Shown here piece after piece: positions 9,641-21,660 of a DNA stretch of 64,000 nucleotides. The DNA is from Hamiltosporidium tvaerminnensis. Lineage: Eukaryota; Microsporidia; Dubosqiidae. Within the stretch, counting starts at the first letter, position 1. Every line of letters starts with the position of its first letter. Where the stretch lies: assembly GCA_022605425.2 (NCBI GenBank), contig CM061246.1:1237501-1301500 (forward strand), read 5' to 3'. Both the position numbers and the translations under genes were made by a program. The notes under the pieces are model-generated. The model did not search any database. It was not told the origin of the DNA and saw nothing but the letters and a program-made list of their open reading frames with translations.

Positions 9641-11356
9641 TTACATATTTATATTTGAAATTCCATTTTTAAATTACAGGTCTTTTGTTTTTCATATTTC
9701 AAGATAGAATCGCCTCGGTTACCTACTTGCCTCAAGAAAAGGTTAAATTTTCATCATTGGATTTCAAAATCTTGCACCTCAATCAAACTAATTTTAAAAG
9801 GTTCTCATCTATTATCATATTCTTTTTTGTCTCTTGTATTTTTTCATATAAGGTTCAAAAAATCGTGTATTTTTTATATTCTAATCTCTCTTTGGATTTT
9901 TTTTCTCTGTTTATATTATGTCTTAAATACATTGAATGGTTAAATCGTAAATGGATTTAATTGCTTTCTGTTTCTTCCTTTCCGTTATTATATGTGTTAC
10001 AAATAATTTTCAAAGTCGTGGAGTGTCTGTATTTACTCTTTTAATTTAATCTTAACTTGAATATTTTTAGCTTCTAAAACATGATTCAAATGTCATTTTC
10101 ATTACCGTCTGCTTAAATTCGCTTCAATAATAAATAGTATGTATGGTTCACTAAAACCCCTGTAAAATACCGAGGATTAATATAACACAAAATATTGTCA
10201 GGTATATTTTAATTGAAAACATTTGATAATATTTGGGTTATTTTTAAATTGTTTTGGGCTAAATGTTTTAAGCAATGTCGATATGAATGCATCATAAAAT
10301 GATATTTAATATGCTTGTATTTTGATTACATTTAATCATAAATTATATCGATATTATTCCGAATTTTGCAATATGATTTTTTGTAGGACTAAAACTGTTT
10401 GTAAGTATGAAGTTTAATTTTTCATCACAATAATATAATCGGATTGGTTTGACACTTAAAATAATAGTTTTGTTTGAAAAATCTTGTAATAAAACACTAA
10501 ACATGTTTTTAACCACAAGGAAGGCGACATGATTTAATTCATATCAAAACCAGAAAATATAAGCCTTTCAACATATTTAGATTTAATGTTTTAATTAATA
10601 TTTAGTAGTATTGCAGAAAATTATATTTAAAATAAGATACCTTTTTGTTTTTCCTAGAATATCAATTTCTACGTTCATTTAACTAAATAATGAACTAATT
10701 AGTTGCAGAAATCTGGATTATTTTTGTATTCTGTTTTATGGTATTTTTTTAGTGTTATGAACATTCCACAAAAAAACTATAAGTTTGAATTTTTCTTATT
10801 GAAAAATATTTTATAAATTCATGCACCCTCTGAAGACAGGCCAAACAAGAAAAATAATGCAAAACAATTAAAAATAAAATATAGCAAACTCACCGTAATT
10901 TAGATAGTCCAACCACATCTTAAGCAACCGAAACTAAAAACCAACTAATAGTAGGATATAAAAGAAGAATGTGAAAGGTTTAATATGTAGAATATGATAT
11001 AAAAAAAAGAGTAGAAAAGCCATTTTCCGATTCGAAAATACATTAAATTTTATGTTTGATAGTTTTCATTTTGTAGATAATTTCCAAATTTTACGATATT
11101 ATGTCACTTTTTCTCATGCAAATAGATTTGCCCTTCATTGTAAAGAATACAAAAATAGAAATAATTATATTTTCCTGAAATTATATTGCAATAGAATCAT
11201 TTTTAGAGAATAAATGTATGTATTTAATTTTTTTAGTTTTTTTTAGAAATAATAAATATTTAGTGAATTGCCACATTGTTTAGCAATGTTTTCATACTTG
11301 CCTATTGAAAAGAAAAGGAAGACTTTAAAAAAAATTTAAGAAATATTCTTTTTATA
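9641..11356. other. No recognisable gene; AT-rich
   Basis: An open frame of 91 codons at 9685-9960 has low-complexity hydrophobic composition and no start context, and I do not believe it is a gene. Its first part may be the continuation of the neighbouring R4 relic. The rest shows nothing I can assign. Confidence 0.45.
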
Positions 11357-11587
11357 AGTCACTAACGGTCTAGAGCTAGAGGAATCGGAAATTACTTCGG
11401 AAGAGCCGCCTTCGATCCTCCGGTTTTCGCACTCTTTATCTTTCGTTCTGAAAGTTTATGTGAAGTTGACAACTTAACCAATCAAAGAAAATCGTCTTTG
11501 TAACGCCTTGAACTTGGTGAAGCTATGATTCATCGTTGTATTGTGTTTTATCCGTGGGGAAGGAGCGAGCTATTAAATAAATAAAAT
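11357..11587 (+). mobile_element. Short SINE-like element (family C), longer copy
   Basis: About 230 bp of unusually GC-rich sequence. From about 11465 it matches 25149-25276 closely (GTTGACAAC.TAACCAATCAA ... GGAAGGAGCGAGCTATTAAATA). The 5' part is found only here and includes TTCGATCC near 11412, which resembles a tRNA-type B box, so a tRNA-derived head is possible. It ends GAGCTATTAAATAAATAAA, the same kind of 3' end as the R4-like element and family A. The bases ATTCTTTTT occur on both sides, a weak TSD candidate. Confidence 0.62.
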
Positions 11588-12659
11588 TCTTTTTTGAAAA
11601 CACTTTATGGTTCTTAAATGCAAACGGACCAAAATGGAAATTTATTAAAAAAAGCTTGTATAATAAATAGAAACTTACCAAAAAAAAGTCCCAAACACAT
11701 CAAAAATATACCAAGAAAGGCCCTATATAATAATGTAATTACCAAAATAAGAATAAATACATAAAGAAAAAATAAATTTACAGTAATTAACTTCCAGATC
11801 AAAAAAATTTCTCTCTAATATTATTACCAATTTTAAAATATTCACACATTTATTTTCTTCCATAAATTTAAATCTAAAATTATAATATAAATTTTGGAGT
11901 TAAATTTTTACAATAAATATACTTCTAGAAATTTCACGTTATACTTTCTTTAACTAAGAAAAAGAGAATATTTTTATTTCAACTTTTATTTTTCGAACCA
12001 TAACAGAAATTAACCAATTAATAAATGTTATATTTCGTGGAATTCAATTATTTTTTGAAATAATTTGATTGATTCAATTTTTCTAAAAAACGGAAATATA
12101 ATCAATTCAAAACATATTTTTATTTCAATCAACTAATTTGATGATCTAATAATTTGTACATTATACTTAAATCTAAAAAAAATAATTTTTGTATATTTGT
12201 ATAATTAAAATATTAAAAAAATAGATATTCCGTCTTAAAATCATTTCGATTCTCGTCTTTAGTTTTTTATTTGAGATTAGGCTTAAAATAAAGTTTTTTT
12301 TCTTTTTATCAACTTTGTATCTGTATGTATTCTTTTTGTTATTATTTTGACGATTAAATGCCTTAATAATTAGACATCTATCCCTAATAAATGTATCATT
12401 TATATTAATTGAAAAAACGCCCAGTTTGAATATTTATAAATAGAAATATTGAGATTTTTTTATATGTTTTCTAGCTAGTATCTTATTAATTTCGATTTAA
12501 GATATTGTAAGATTTAAATGATAATTGATTCGAATGATTGAATTGTGAAAAAGAGTATCCTAGTTTTTATTTAATTATAATTTTAAAAGTAGTTTTTCTT
12601 TATGTGGCTTTCCTTCTATTTTTAAATAATCATTATAATAAAAATAGTCATATATAGAT
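11588..12659. other. No recognisable gene; very AT-rich
   Basis: The only open frame (62 codons, minus strand, 11614-11802) is hydrophobic low-complexity sequence encoded by an AT-only tract and is probably chance. I see no repeats that recur elsewhere in the window. Confidence 0.45.
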
Positions 12660-12675
12660 ATATTGAATTTAATAT

Positions 12676-14497
12676 GAGAAATACACAAAAGTGACAATAA
12701 AGACAGATGCAGAATCCCACGCGACTAATCATCTCTTGTTTATTGATGATCTTAAGCTTCTTGCCGAAGATGGACAAACATTGGAAGAAATGACAGAGGA
12801 GGTTAAAAAGTTTATGAATAATATAGGATTGGAAATTAACAAAGAGAAGTCAGCCACTAATGATCCATGTTGTGAAGATACTGCTACTCTTCTTGAAGGA
12901 ATAGGTGTTTATAAATACCTTGGAATTATAGAAGATAGCAGAGGAATTCCAACAAGTAAGTCGTTTGAGGAAGTACAGTCCAAACTTATAGCACGAGTAG
13001 AAAGACTTTGTCGCACGAGATTAAATGCAAGAAATTTATTTCAAGCCATTAATCAACATGCAATTTCTTTACTAAACTATCATATAGGTGTACTCCGACT
13101 TGAACCGGCTGACTTCTCTAAGTTAGATGATGCGGTGCGTGCAGTGTTAGTAAAGAACAAAATACATCTACGCCCAGGATGCAAAGAACGTCTATACCTT
13201 CCACGTAAAGAACTTGGAAGAGGTTTACATAGTGTCGAGTTCAAAAGCGAACATATGCTTTTGCAACTCTTGGATTGTCTGGAAAAACATAAAGATACAT
13301 CGACCAGAAGAGCAGCAATCCTAAAGGTTGAGAATAATAATAAAACCCACCTTTCACTAATTAAAAACTTTTTAAAAATAAAATACGGGTTGGAAGAGGA
13401 AGTCACAAAAAAGAAATTGGAAGAAGCTCAACTAGCTAACCTATATAACGAAATCAAAAACCGAAAACTACATTCAAAGTTATATAGCGCTAGAAATAAC
13501 GAGCTGGTAAGTGTAAATGACTCCTCAAGATGGTTAAAGAAAGGAAGTGTAAGACCACGTGATGAAGCAGTGTTCTGTTATATCCAGGATAGAAATGTTT
13601 TCTGGGGTGCAGAAGGTATGTGTCAACACTGCAACCAGTCTAGGAAAACTGTTGATCACTTAGCAACGAGATGTGAAAAAATGCTTGGTCATGACTATAC
13701 TAGACGACATAATGAAGTGGTACGATGTATACATTTACTCTTGCTGAATAAATATAAGTTTAAGTCTTCGAAACGAATTAGAAGCCACTCAGTTCAAGAA
13801 ATTCTTGATAACGAATATGCAGAGATAAGAGTGGACACCAGAATAAAAACTGATGTCAAGATCCGGTGTAACAGACCAGATATATTTATTTTAGACAAGA
13901 GACAGAATAGGATAACCCTCATTGAAGTAGGAATCACATCCCAAGACTCTCTTCAAATAGTTGAAACAGAGAAGCTTAGGAAGTATGACCTATTAGCAAA
14001 TGAGTTAGGTCTTATTTATAAATGCAATGTAGAGATAATTCCTTATGTGATGACCTGGGACGGTATTGTGACAAAATACCATAAGACGTATGTTAAGAGA
14101 CTGCAAATACCTATGAATGTAGAGGGATATATACAATCCATAGTACTCAAGAAGACAGTCGAAACAATTTCTTTTGATCGACGAAGAAGACTTGAGTCTG
14201 GTCCAAATGCCGAGGAGAGCTGGGAGAGAGCATCATTAAGTGTTATCTTAGGAGCTGAGATGCATAAACAACCAATACCCCCTTTAAAGCAAGTAGACAA
14301 CGAGGAAGATGATGTTAAAACGGAAAATACAAAAAATATTTTACCCCTTATTTTGGATGGCATAACCACAGCAAAGGAACCAACAACTAATACAAATGAA
14401 GAGTTGGAGTTGGAGGAAGAGATAGAAGTGGTTGAAATGGTGGAAAGAATTATTTAAAAAGAAAAATTTGTTAACCCAGAATTTTATTAAATAAAGA
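12676..14497 (+). mobile_element. R4-like element, 5'-truncated long copy with 16-bp TSD
   Basis: ATATTGAATTTAATAT stands exactly at both ends (12660-12675 and 14498-14513). The copy starts inside the reverse transcriptase domain just before the FIDDLK box and runs to the conserved 3' end. Its protein differs from the 3.1-kb copy at many positions, so it belongs to a different subfamily. The 3' tail in the rDNA spacer (1671-1742) matches this subfamily better. Confidence 0.92.
12691..14457 (+). pseudogene. 5'-truncated R4-like polyprotein (RT end plus endonuclease), open frame
   Basis: The open frame gives 588 residues without a stop. It starts in mid-protein with no ATG in frame; the first codon of the reported frame is GTG and an upstream ATG at 12674 is out of frame. 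It keeps FIDDLK (near residue 17), the CCHC motif (CQHCNQS ... HLATRC) and the nuclease RPDIF and IEVGIT motifs, and shows the full-length acidic C-terminus ending VERII. The N-terminal domain and RT motifs before the catalytic box are missing, so it cannot make a working enzyme. The intact frame suggests a recent insertion. Confidence 0.88.
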
Positions 14498-14513
14498 ATA
14501 TTGAATTTAATAT

Positions 14514-15908
14514 CAAAGGAAATCGCATTTTACACTTTTAAAATTTTCTATTCAGAAATATTAACTATATATCAATCAATTTGTGTATAATGAATTAAAA
14601 ATTGGACATATTATTTTAAAATTACTATTAAAAAAAAGACTAAAGTGCTAACTATTTCCTTATTAAATATTTTCAATCAAAATGATTTATCATATTGTTT
14701 AAATTCGGGTTTTTAATGCACAATTTTATTTAGTAGTGTATTAAATAGTACGAATAGAACATTATTTAGCTATTTTAGAGGAATTTACAGGTATTATTTT
14801 AGGCTTGCTAAGGCAATAACAACTTATAAAAGTCAATTATATTTATAAATTATTTATATAATAGTTTTGAGTTCCAGAACTTAAGATATTAAGTATAATA
14901 CTCAAACATTTTTACGAATAATATAAAATTCTTTAACCAAGTTTTCGGTTTTTGTGATTCTCAAATATTTTTTTTGTATTTTCGAAATTTTCAAAAAAAA
15001 ATTAACTGATTACTGCAAGCTATAAAACAAAAAGAAATCTGTTTTACATTAAATCTGACTAAGAAAATTAAATAATTTTGTTTCTACATGTGTATTCGAA
15101 AATTTTAAATATAAGCCCTATTATAACCTCGTCTATAGTATCATCTAAATTACAAAATTTAATATATTAGTAGTCATTATAAATCTATAGAAGTCTTTTG
15201 ACTGTCGTTTCATAACTATAATTAGCTAGAATTTCACGAATTTATATTTAGCCAGAAACGAAAGGTTCTTTCAAAACTAAACTCATAGAAATAGGATTAA
15301 AATATAGAAAACAGAATCTTTGAAATTATAAGCAGATTCAAATTACAATATTTCCAAAAAACTATAATTATATACTTTTACTTTAAAATCAATCCAAATA
15401 TTAAAATATATTTTTATACTCGACAGGAAGAATTAAAAAAAATATTTATAAGCATTTTGAAAATATTAAAAGATGTTTCAATATTGTTTTTCCTTATACA
15501 TTTATAATTTGAATTCACTAATCACACAGCCTTTTCTAATATTTGGAAATCAAAAGAATATATTTTATGATTATATTGGTAAAGTTACGCAAATTTTTAA
15601 TTAACTAATTGTTTTGAGCAAAATAAATTAAATCACATATAAACAAAAGCAAACAAATTAAAATTTAAACAAAAATTCGAATATCAAATTTTCTCCGGAA
15701 TATCCAATCATTTCTGTTATCAAAGTAACGAACTTATGAAAAAAAAAATAAGATTTTAAACCAAAAGAATAAAAGCTTTCACAAAAATATTTTAATAATT
15801 TTCTAATAAAATATATTTGACTATTTATTTGTTCTTCCATTCACAAATATAAAAATCCAAATATTTTAGTTTTATTAAAAAAATTTGTGTTATTTTTAAA
15901 TAATCTTC
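14514..15908. other. AT-rich intergenic region
   Basis: No gene or known repeat is recognised. The 60-codon frame at 15658-15840 on the minus strand is low-complexity and is probably chance. Confidence 0.5.
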
Positions 15909-15918
15909 AAACCCTCAG
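15909..15918 (+). promoter_or_regulatory. CCC-type start motif of eIF6
   Basis: AAACCCTCAG ends right at the ATG at 15919. It is almost the same as the motif before SWD2 and the one captured by the full-length retrotransposon. Confidence 0.75.
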
Positions 15919-16644
15919 ATGTCTTCTAGAATTGATTTTGAAGGAAGTAACGAGGTAGGGGCTTTTGCAAGATTGACAAATACATATTGTATTACAGGAA
16001 GAAGTTCAAATAAGAATTTTTATAATGAAATATTCGATAAAGTAAATATCCCAGTAATTGAAACGATAATAAATGGAATTAAGACTGTTGGAAGCCAGTG
16101 TCAAGGAAATAAAAATGGACTTCTTGTACCAATAACAACAACTGACCAAGAATTATATTTTTTACGAAATAATTTACCAGATACTGTTAAAGTAATGCGT
16201 GTTGAAGAACGTCTAAATGCGCTTGGAAATACTTTGATTTGTAACGATCATATTGCTTTACTTCATCCTGATGTAGATAAAGAAACAGAAGAAATGATCA
16301 ATGATGTACTAAAGATAGATGTATTTAGGCATAATATCGGTTTTGAACCGCTTGTAGGAACCTTCGCAGCATTAAATAATGTCGGAATGTTGGTTCACCC
16401 ACATGTTACGGATGAAGAAATGGAGGAGTTGGCTAATATGCTTGAAGTTCAAGTGATTGCTGGAACTGTTAACAAAGGTAGTGGATGTATCGGAGGTGGA
16501 ATGATCGTTAATGATTGGATCAGTTTTTGCGGTATTCAAACGACAAACACAGAATTTTTAGTCATCGAAACAGTGTTTAAACTAAGCGATTCTGATTTGT
16601 TTGATTCGAAGAAAGAATTTTTCATAGATGGAATCGTAAAATAA
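15919..16644 (+). CDS. TIF6: Translation initiation factor 6 (eIF6/TIF6)
   Basis: A 241-residue protein of the usual eIF6 length (about 245). It binds the 60S subunit during nucleolar/cytoplasmic maturation and keeps it from joining 40S until released. The repeated pentein-fold signatures are visible: the N-terminal FEGSNEVGAFARLTN, the NGLLVP and EERLNALGN stretches, the GFEPLVGTFAALNNVGMLVHP repeat and the late NKGSGCIGGGMIVNDW. The start is set by the N-terminal signature and the CCC motif directly before it. It is a single-exon gene, convergent with RPB11. Confidence 0.97.
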   Translation: MSSRIDFEGSNEVGAFARLTNTYCITGRSSNKNFYNEIFDKVNIPVIETIINGIKTVGSQCQGNKNGLLVPITTTDQELYFLRNNLPDTVKVMRVEERLNALGNTLICNDHIALLHPDVDKETEEMINDVLKIDVFRHNIGFEPLVGTFAALNNVGMLVHPHVTDEEMEELANMLEVQVIAGTVNKGSGCIGGGMIVNDWISFCGIQTTNTEFLVIETVFKLSDSDLFDSKKEFFIDGIVK

Positions 16645-17017
16645 AACATTTCTAATAATTTTAAATATTTTTTCAACTTTTTTTTATGTTTTATCAAGAA
16701 TATATTTTAAAAATGGAACGAAATTGTGTAGAATATATGAAAGCTTCTTAAAAATTACAATTGCTAATTATACAATTTAAATTGAAAATATTTTTTTATT
16801 ACTTTTTTAGAATACAAATTCATAGAATTTGAAGATGAAAATTAGCAACCAATCAAAGGCTTTCTTTTAAAAAAATTTTATTTTCATACTTTATATCTCT
16901 TCAGAATGTTTAAGAAGAGATTACATTTTACGAAGGAACTTTTTTCTAACCTTTGTCAAAAAGCAACTATTATATGTTTAACATACAAAATTTTTGATTT
17001 AGATTGTTTCTCTTATT

Positions 17018-17323
17018 TTAAATATTTTTTTCTAAATTTACAAATTGTTCACAAAGTTCATTTATTTCAGTTTCAAAAGACTTCAAAATTTCTATAATTA
17101 GTGATTTGACATTTATGGATCTAATAGCGGTTACACGAATATGAACGTTGTTATCTAACGGATGTACAATCTTATATGCGCTAAATGTACATCTTTGATC
17201 TTTAAGAAATCTTTCAGTTATCATATTTGCAAGTGTATGTGATTCATCGTGAATTATGAATTCAACTGTATTTGGTGTTTTTTTGTCATATTCAATTGTA
17301 AGTTTTTTTATTTCTTCAGTCAT
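17018..17323 (-). CDS. RPB11: RNA polymerase II subunit RPB11
   Basis: A 101-residue member of the RPB11/AC19 family, which pairs with RPB3 in the alpha-like assembly core of RNA polymerase II. Visible signatures are the DESHTLANMI helix start (equivalent to DHTLGN) and FSAYKIVHPLDNNVHIRV (equivalent to FAGYKVPHPLEHKIIIRV). The N-terminal KKTPNTVEF also matches RPB11 better than the paralogue AC19 (RPC19), which remains the alternative. It is slightly shorter than the human protein (117). The ATG directly follows CCCC on the minus strand. It ends 373 bp from the eIF6 stop on the opposite strand. Confidence 0.85.
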   Translation of the reverse strand: MTEEIKKLTIEYDKKTPNTVEFIIHDESHTLANMITERFLKDQRCTFSAYKIVHPLDNNVHIRVTAIRSINVKSLIIEILKSFETEINELCEQFVNLEKNI

Positions 17324-17327
17324 GGGG
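17324..17327 (-). promoter_or_regulatory. CCCC immediately before the RPB11 ATG
   Basis: The minus strand reads CCCCATG, the tightest spacing of this motif in the window. Confidence 0.6.
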
Positions 17328-17699
17328 AAATAAAGAATTTAATTTTTTAAAAACCAATAAACCACGAAAAACTATTTATGAAAGAAGTATGTAAAAATTA
17401 GTTGTAACTAAAAGAATAAAATAAAACTAGCTATGAAATAATTAAACAAATAATAGTTTAAAAAGAATTTTTAATCTGCGAAATTTGCGTTTTTTACAAA
17501 GTTTTACTTTGAAAAATTTAAGTTAAATAATTTTGAAATACTTTTTTGTTTTATGTTTGTAAACTTAGATTTTGAATTATTCAATTTGAAAAAGCAAAAA
17601 ATTGAATATAAACATGTAAAGAAATAAATAGTCAACTAATTAATAATGTGCTAACTTAATTCTAATAAATAAAAATATCATATTTTCTGATGTCAAAAT

Positions 17700-18303
17700 T
17701 GGGAATATAGCCTCGATATATATATTTTAGACAAGAGGCAGAATAAGATAACCCTCTTTGATGTAGGGATTAATTCCCAAGATTCATTTCAAATGGTCAA
17801 AAAATTGGAGCTTAGAAAATAGACTTATAAGCAATTGAGTAGGTCTTGTTTAAAAATATAGTGTAGAACTGATTTCTTATGTGATGACTGGGGCGATATT
17901 GTAGCAAAACACCATAAGAATTATGTCAAATAACAAATACTCGGCAATATAGAAGCATAAATTTAGTTGATAGTTCTCAAAATGACAGTCGAAACAACAC
18001 TTTTGATTGACGAAGAGGACTTGCGTCTCGACCAAATGCCGAAGAGAGCTGGGAAAGAGCGTCATTAAGTGTTATTGAAGGAGTTGATACACATAAACAA
18101 TCAACAACTTCTTTATAGCAAATAAACAATGAGGAAGATGGTGTTAACACAGAAAATACAAAAAATGTTTTACTTCTTATTTTAGATGATTTAATCAATG
18201 TAAATGAAGAGTCGGAGTTAGAGGAAGAGATAGAAATGTTAAAACGATGGAAATAATTATTTAAGAGAAAATATTTGTTAACTCTGAATTTTTTGAAATA
18301 AAT
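17700..18303 (+). pseudogene. Decayed R4-like element (endonuclease and 3' end)
   Basis: The block starts in the nuclease motif region (ATATTTTAGACAAGAGGCAG, like the 12.7-kb subfamily) and runs to a degraded 3' end TTAACTCTGAATTTT. Stops and indels break the frame several times: the region of YVMTWDGIVTKYHK is readable as VMTG.. with a base lost, and the acidic tail NEESELEEE is still clear near 18206. No TSD was identified. Confidence 0.82.
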
Positions 18304-18599
18304 ATCATATTTTATCAATAATGCTCATCAAATGTTTACGAAAAAGTTTTGGTATATATTCTAACTCATATCCAAAATAATAATGATACTATGAGTTGCG
18401 CAATATGATTTAATAATTTTTTAGTAGACTTAAAATTTTTTTTTTCATGTAGGATGAGGGATGATTACAACCTTAAGAACTATGTCTTTTGCAAAGTTTA
18501 GGTTTAAATTCTTTTAAATTTCTTCGTTTGAACTTTTAGTCTAATAAAAACCACAATAAATTTTTGAAAGGGTATTAGAATTATTTTAAGTATAAAATC

Positions 18600-19150
18600 A
18601 TCTACAGAATGATGAAAAACTTTCTAAAAACTTTTTTTATAGGTTTTTATATAATAAGATTAAAATTTGAAGCTGGTTTTGTAAGAATTGCGATTCGAAA
18701 GCATTTAAATCTGGCTTTCTTCACTCAGGTTCGAATAATTTTTACATGTAAGATAAAAAATCTTATAAAGCCAGGAAGCCCAAGAAGCCAGCTAATCTTG
18801 TCGATATGACATTTCGGAGTCTAAGTAGATTAAATCTAAGTCGCCTATATATATCTTTATTGGAAGTTGATTCGGCTAGGGATGTGTATCTTAAGGGGAA
18901 ACGCTTTTAAGCTCGATGAGCCAAAAGTGAATTTAGGCCTGTGATCACACTTTAAGCAATAACATCAAGGAACTTCAGACAACTTACACGTTCATTAAAT
19001 AGGTTATTTTCTTCCTATGGATTAAAAGAAATGGGATGTGGGTATCTTAGTGTATATTGATAGTATGCTGAGGTGCAGTTATCGATGTAAAATTATAAAT
19101 CTGCCAATGCCATGACAAAAATATTACACCAAATAAAAGATGGCAGATTT
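18600..19150 (+). repeat. Decayed copy of the family A repeat
   Basis: Aligned by eye to 8200-8680: AAGCATTTAAATCTGGCTTT followed by CTCAGGTTCGAA, the AGCCAGCTAATCTTGTCGAT and TGACATTTCGGAGTCTAAGT stretch, and GAACTTCAGACAACTT near 18970. Divergence is high and the 3' end is blurred. It is still the same length and order as the intact copies. Confidence 0.65.
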
Positions 19151-19834
19151 CGTAAATAATAAAAATATTTGTGTCTGAAAGTACAAACTTTTGTGAAATA
19201 ATTTTTTTTGTTTCTGAAATAATTTTACATTATTTTCTAATATAATATCTTTTTGCTTTCGGTTTTTCAATAAGTCTTAAGTTTTATAAATTCTATAGTT
19301 ATTTACAGTAAGTTTTACATTAAAAAACCAAATTAATGAATTTAAAACCAAAAATTTGCTAACAAATTTAATATCTTTAAATATTTTTAATTCCGAGGCA
19401 TAGATTTGAATTAATAGATTCCTAAACAATAAAATTTTGGTCTATCAATACTTTTTGGTAAAAATAATTCTTTAAGTTCCAGTTCGAAGACTAAATAAAA
19501 TTGCGATGTTAACATTTTTAAATATTCCTAGCCTTCAATTCTTAAACATAATAAAAAAATCGATATTTATTAAAACTAATATCTAAATATTTTAAATTTT
19601 AATTATTTATCTATAACTTCTCATATTTTCTAAAAATAAATGATTGTATTTTTAACAAATCTTTTTTAAAAAAATAAAAACCTTCTGATTTGCAATTTTT
19701 TGATGCGTAAATGATTCTCTCTTTTGTCTATATAGAGAGACATAAGTGATTGATTTTTATTTAACTTTTTTTTAATTTAACGTATAATTTATTTTAAAAT
19801 TTAGTTATTTAAATAAACTAAAATTTTATAGACC

Positions 19835-20103
19835 ATGTATTTCTCTGTCACCGGTTGTTATGCTTTTATTTGCTTTATTTCTTTAATATTGAAAGTTGTT
19901 TGTACTGGGGAAAATGAGGCAGGCTTGTATCCAATACAATGAGTGTTAATAAAAGTTGTTCGACTAAAAAGCCTTCAAATGAAAGGAATGAGAAGCCGTC
20001 TAAAAATAGTGGTGGAACTGGCAAAAATGATGATTGCAGACGAAATGAAAGACCTGTAAATCAGGATCGAAATATTTTCCCTATGCCTCCTTTCAGACAT
20101 TAA
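19835..20103 (+). pseudogene. Small secreted-type protein gene with a frame break, or two overlapping small ORFs
   Basis: An ORF from ATG at 19835 encodes a 35-residue peptide that looks like a signal peptide (MYFSVTGCYAFICFISLI and so on, then CTGENEAG) and stops at TGA 19940-19942. In another frame a 54-residue hydrophilic, Lys/Asn-rich segment starts at ATG 19939 and runs to 20103 (KKPSNERNEKPSKN, ending PMPPFRH). The two frames overlap by four bases, so a single indel would give one secreted protein of about 90 residues. It could be a recent pseudogene, a sequencing error or chance. No family is recognised. Confidence 0.4.
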
Positions 20104-21660
20104 TGTTAAAATTCGAATGATTAAAAAAAACTTTAACTGTAAAATTTTTGTTAAGAAAGTAAATTTTATGTTCTTTTATTGATTATAATACTTTTTTTAT
20201 CTTTACTGAAACTAAATATCATTATTGCAATAAGTAAAATTATAAGAAACTGATATTACTAAAAGCTTGATAGATGAAATCAAGGCGAAATAAAGAAATT
20301 AAACGGTAGAATGTTTTATTTGGCTAATGTAATATTATTCTACATTATGCTTAAAAACAAATTTAATTTAGAATAATATCTCATATATACATTTAATGAA
20401 TTATTTAGCCTATTTCCTTATCGATAAGAGAACCGGAGTCAATTCTAAAGCTATTAGATTCGCAAATCATATGCCTAAAATATAGCCATTATATAGAAAT
20501 AAGCTTATACTAAAACCTTGATTACACATACTTGCAATCAGGAAAGAGTTAAGGACTAAATAAACTCAAATATTGTTGAACCTTAACGAGCGAATAACAA
20601 AATTGAATTAAACTATTGCTCAAAATATATAAAAAAAAATAAATTTAATTAAAAGACGGTAGAATAAAATGAGTTATCAGATAAAATAAAGCAAAAGAAT
20701 AAAGCGATAGAAATAACCTTTCGTTGAATACTCTGGTGCTCTTTGATTCGAGGTAGAAGATAGAAAATCTTTGTACATATATTTTCTGTGAAATACAACG
20801 TTATTTCAATTATGTATTCTTATTCGAACGCAAATATATTTATTAAATCTAAAGTTAAGAAAATATAGCCCGGTGAAACTGGATAAATAATTTAGTAGCC
20901 ATTATATACGTTATTTTGAGGCTATTAGTTAGCTTAGCATATATATATTTCAGGATTTTAAACTTTTAACACCAAACTTTTAGGTTTAATAAAAGCAAAA
21001 TTTTATGGTCTTTTTAAAAATGATCAAATGATTTTTTTAATAGTCTATGATATTATAATATTTTTTTAAAAAAAGAATTTGAATCTAAAAAATAGGTGTG
21101 GAAATACAAATAGAAGGTAAGAACACTATTATTACAAATAAAATAATAATTATTGATGAAATGATGTGTTAAAATTAATCATATTAATAAGACTTTACTT
21201 CGGATACTAAAATAATTAAAATGATTTGTAAAGAGATAATTACTGCATATGTGTTGTATAAGACATGGAAAAAATATCGGAATTACTTTACCAGTATTTA
21301 ACGGCTGACAATCCATTTTATTAAAATATTTAGCAACTTCCTATTCTTTACCATACTAAGCAATTATATCATTCTTAAGTTTTACATAAAGCAAATAATT
21401 TGAAGAGCTTGTTAATTAAAATAAAAAATAACTTTTATTCAAAGTTTTTTTTAGTTTAATTCTATAAAAATAAGAAATTAAATATTAGTACGTTTAGAAA
21501 AATTTTAGATTCGAAATATTTATTGAATGAAGTAATAACTTAATTCATAATTAAAATTTTGTTAAATTAAAAATTCTACGCCGAAAGGTACAAGAGGATT
21601 AAAAATAAAAAATTAAGTCCAAAAAAATCGAATAAAAGATATAAAATAATAAGGGATTTA
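20104..21660. other. AT-rich intergenic region, nothing assigned
   Basis: I find no convincing ORF, tRNA or window-internal repeat here. Confidence 0.5.

Noticed and set aside
9685-9960. 91-codon plus-strand ORF rich in Phe, Leu and Ile
   Set aside because: Composition follows the AT-rich background, there is no start context, and the left part may be antisense to an R4 relic.
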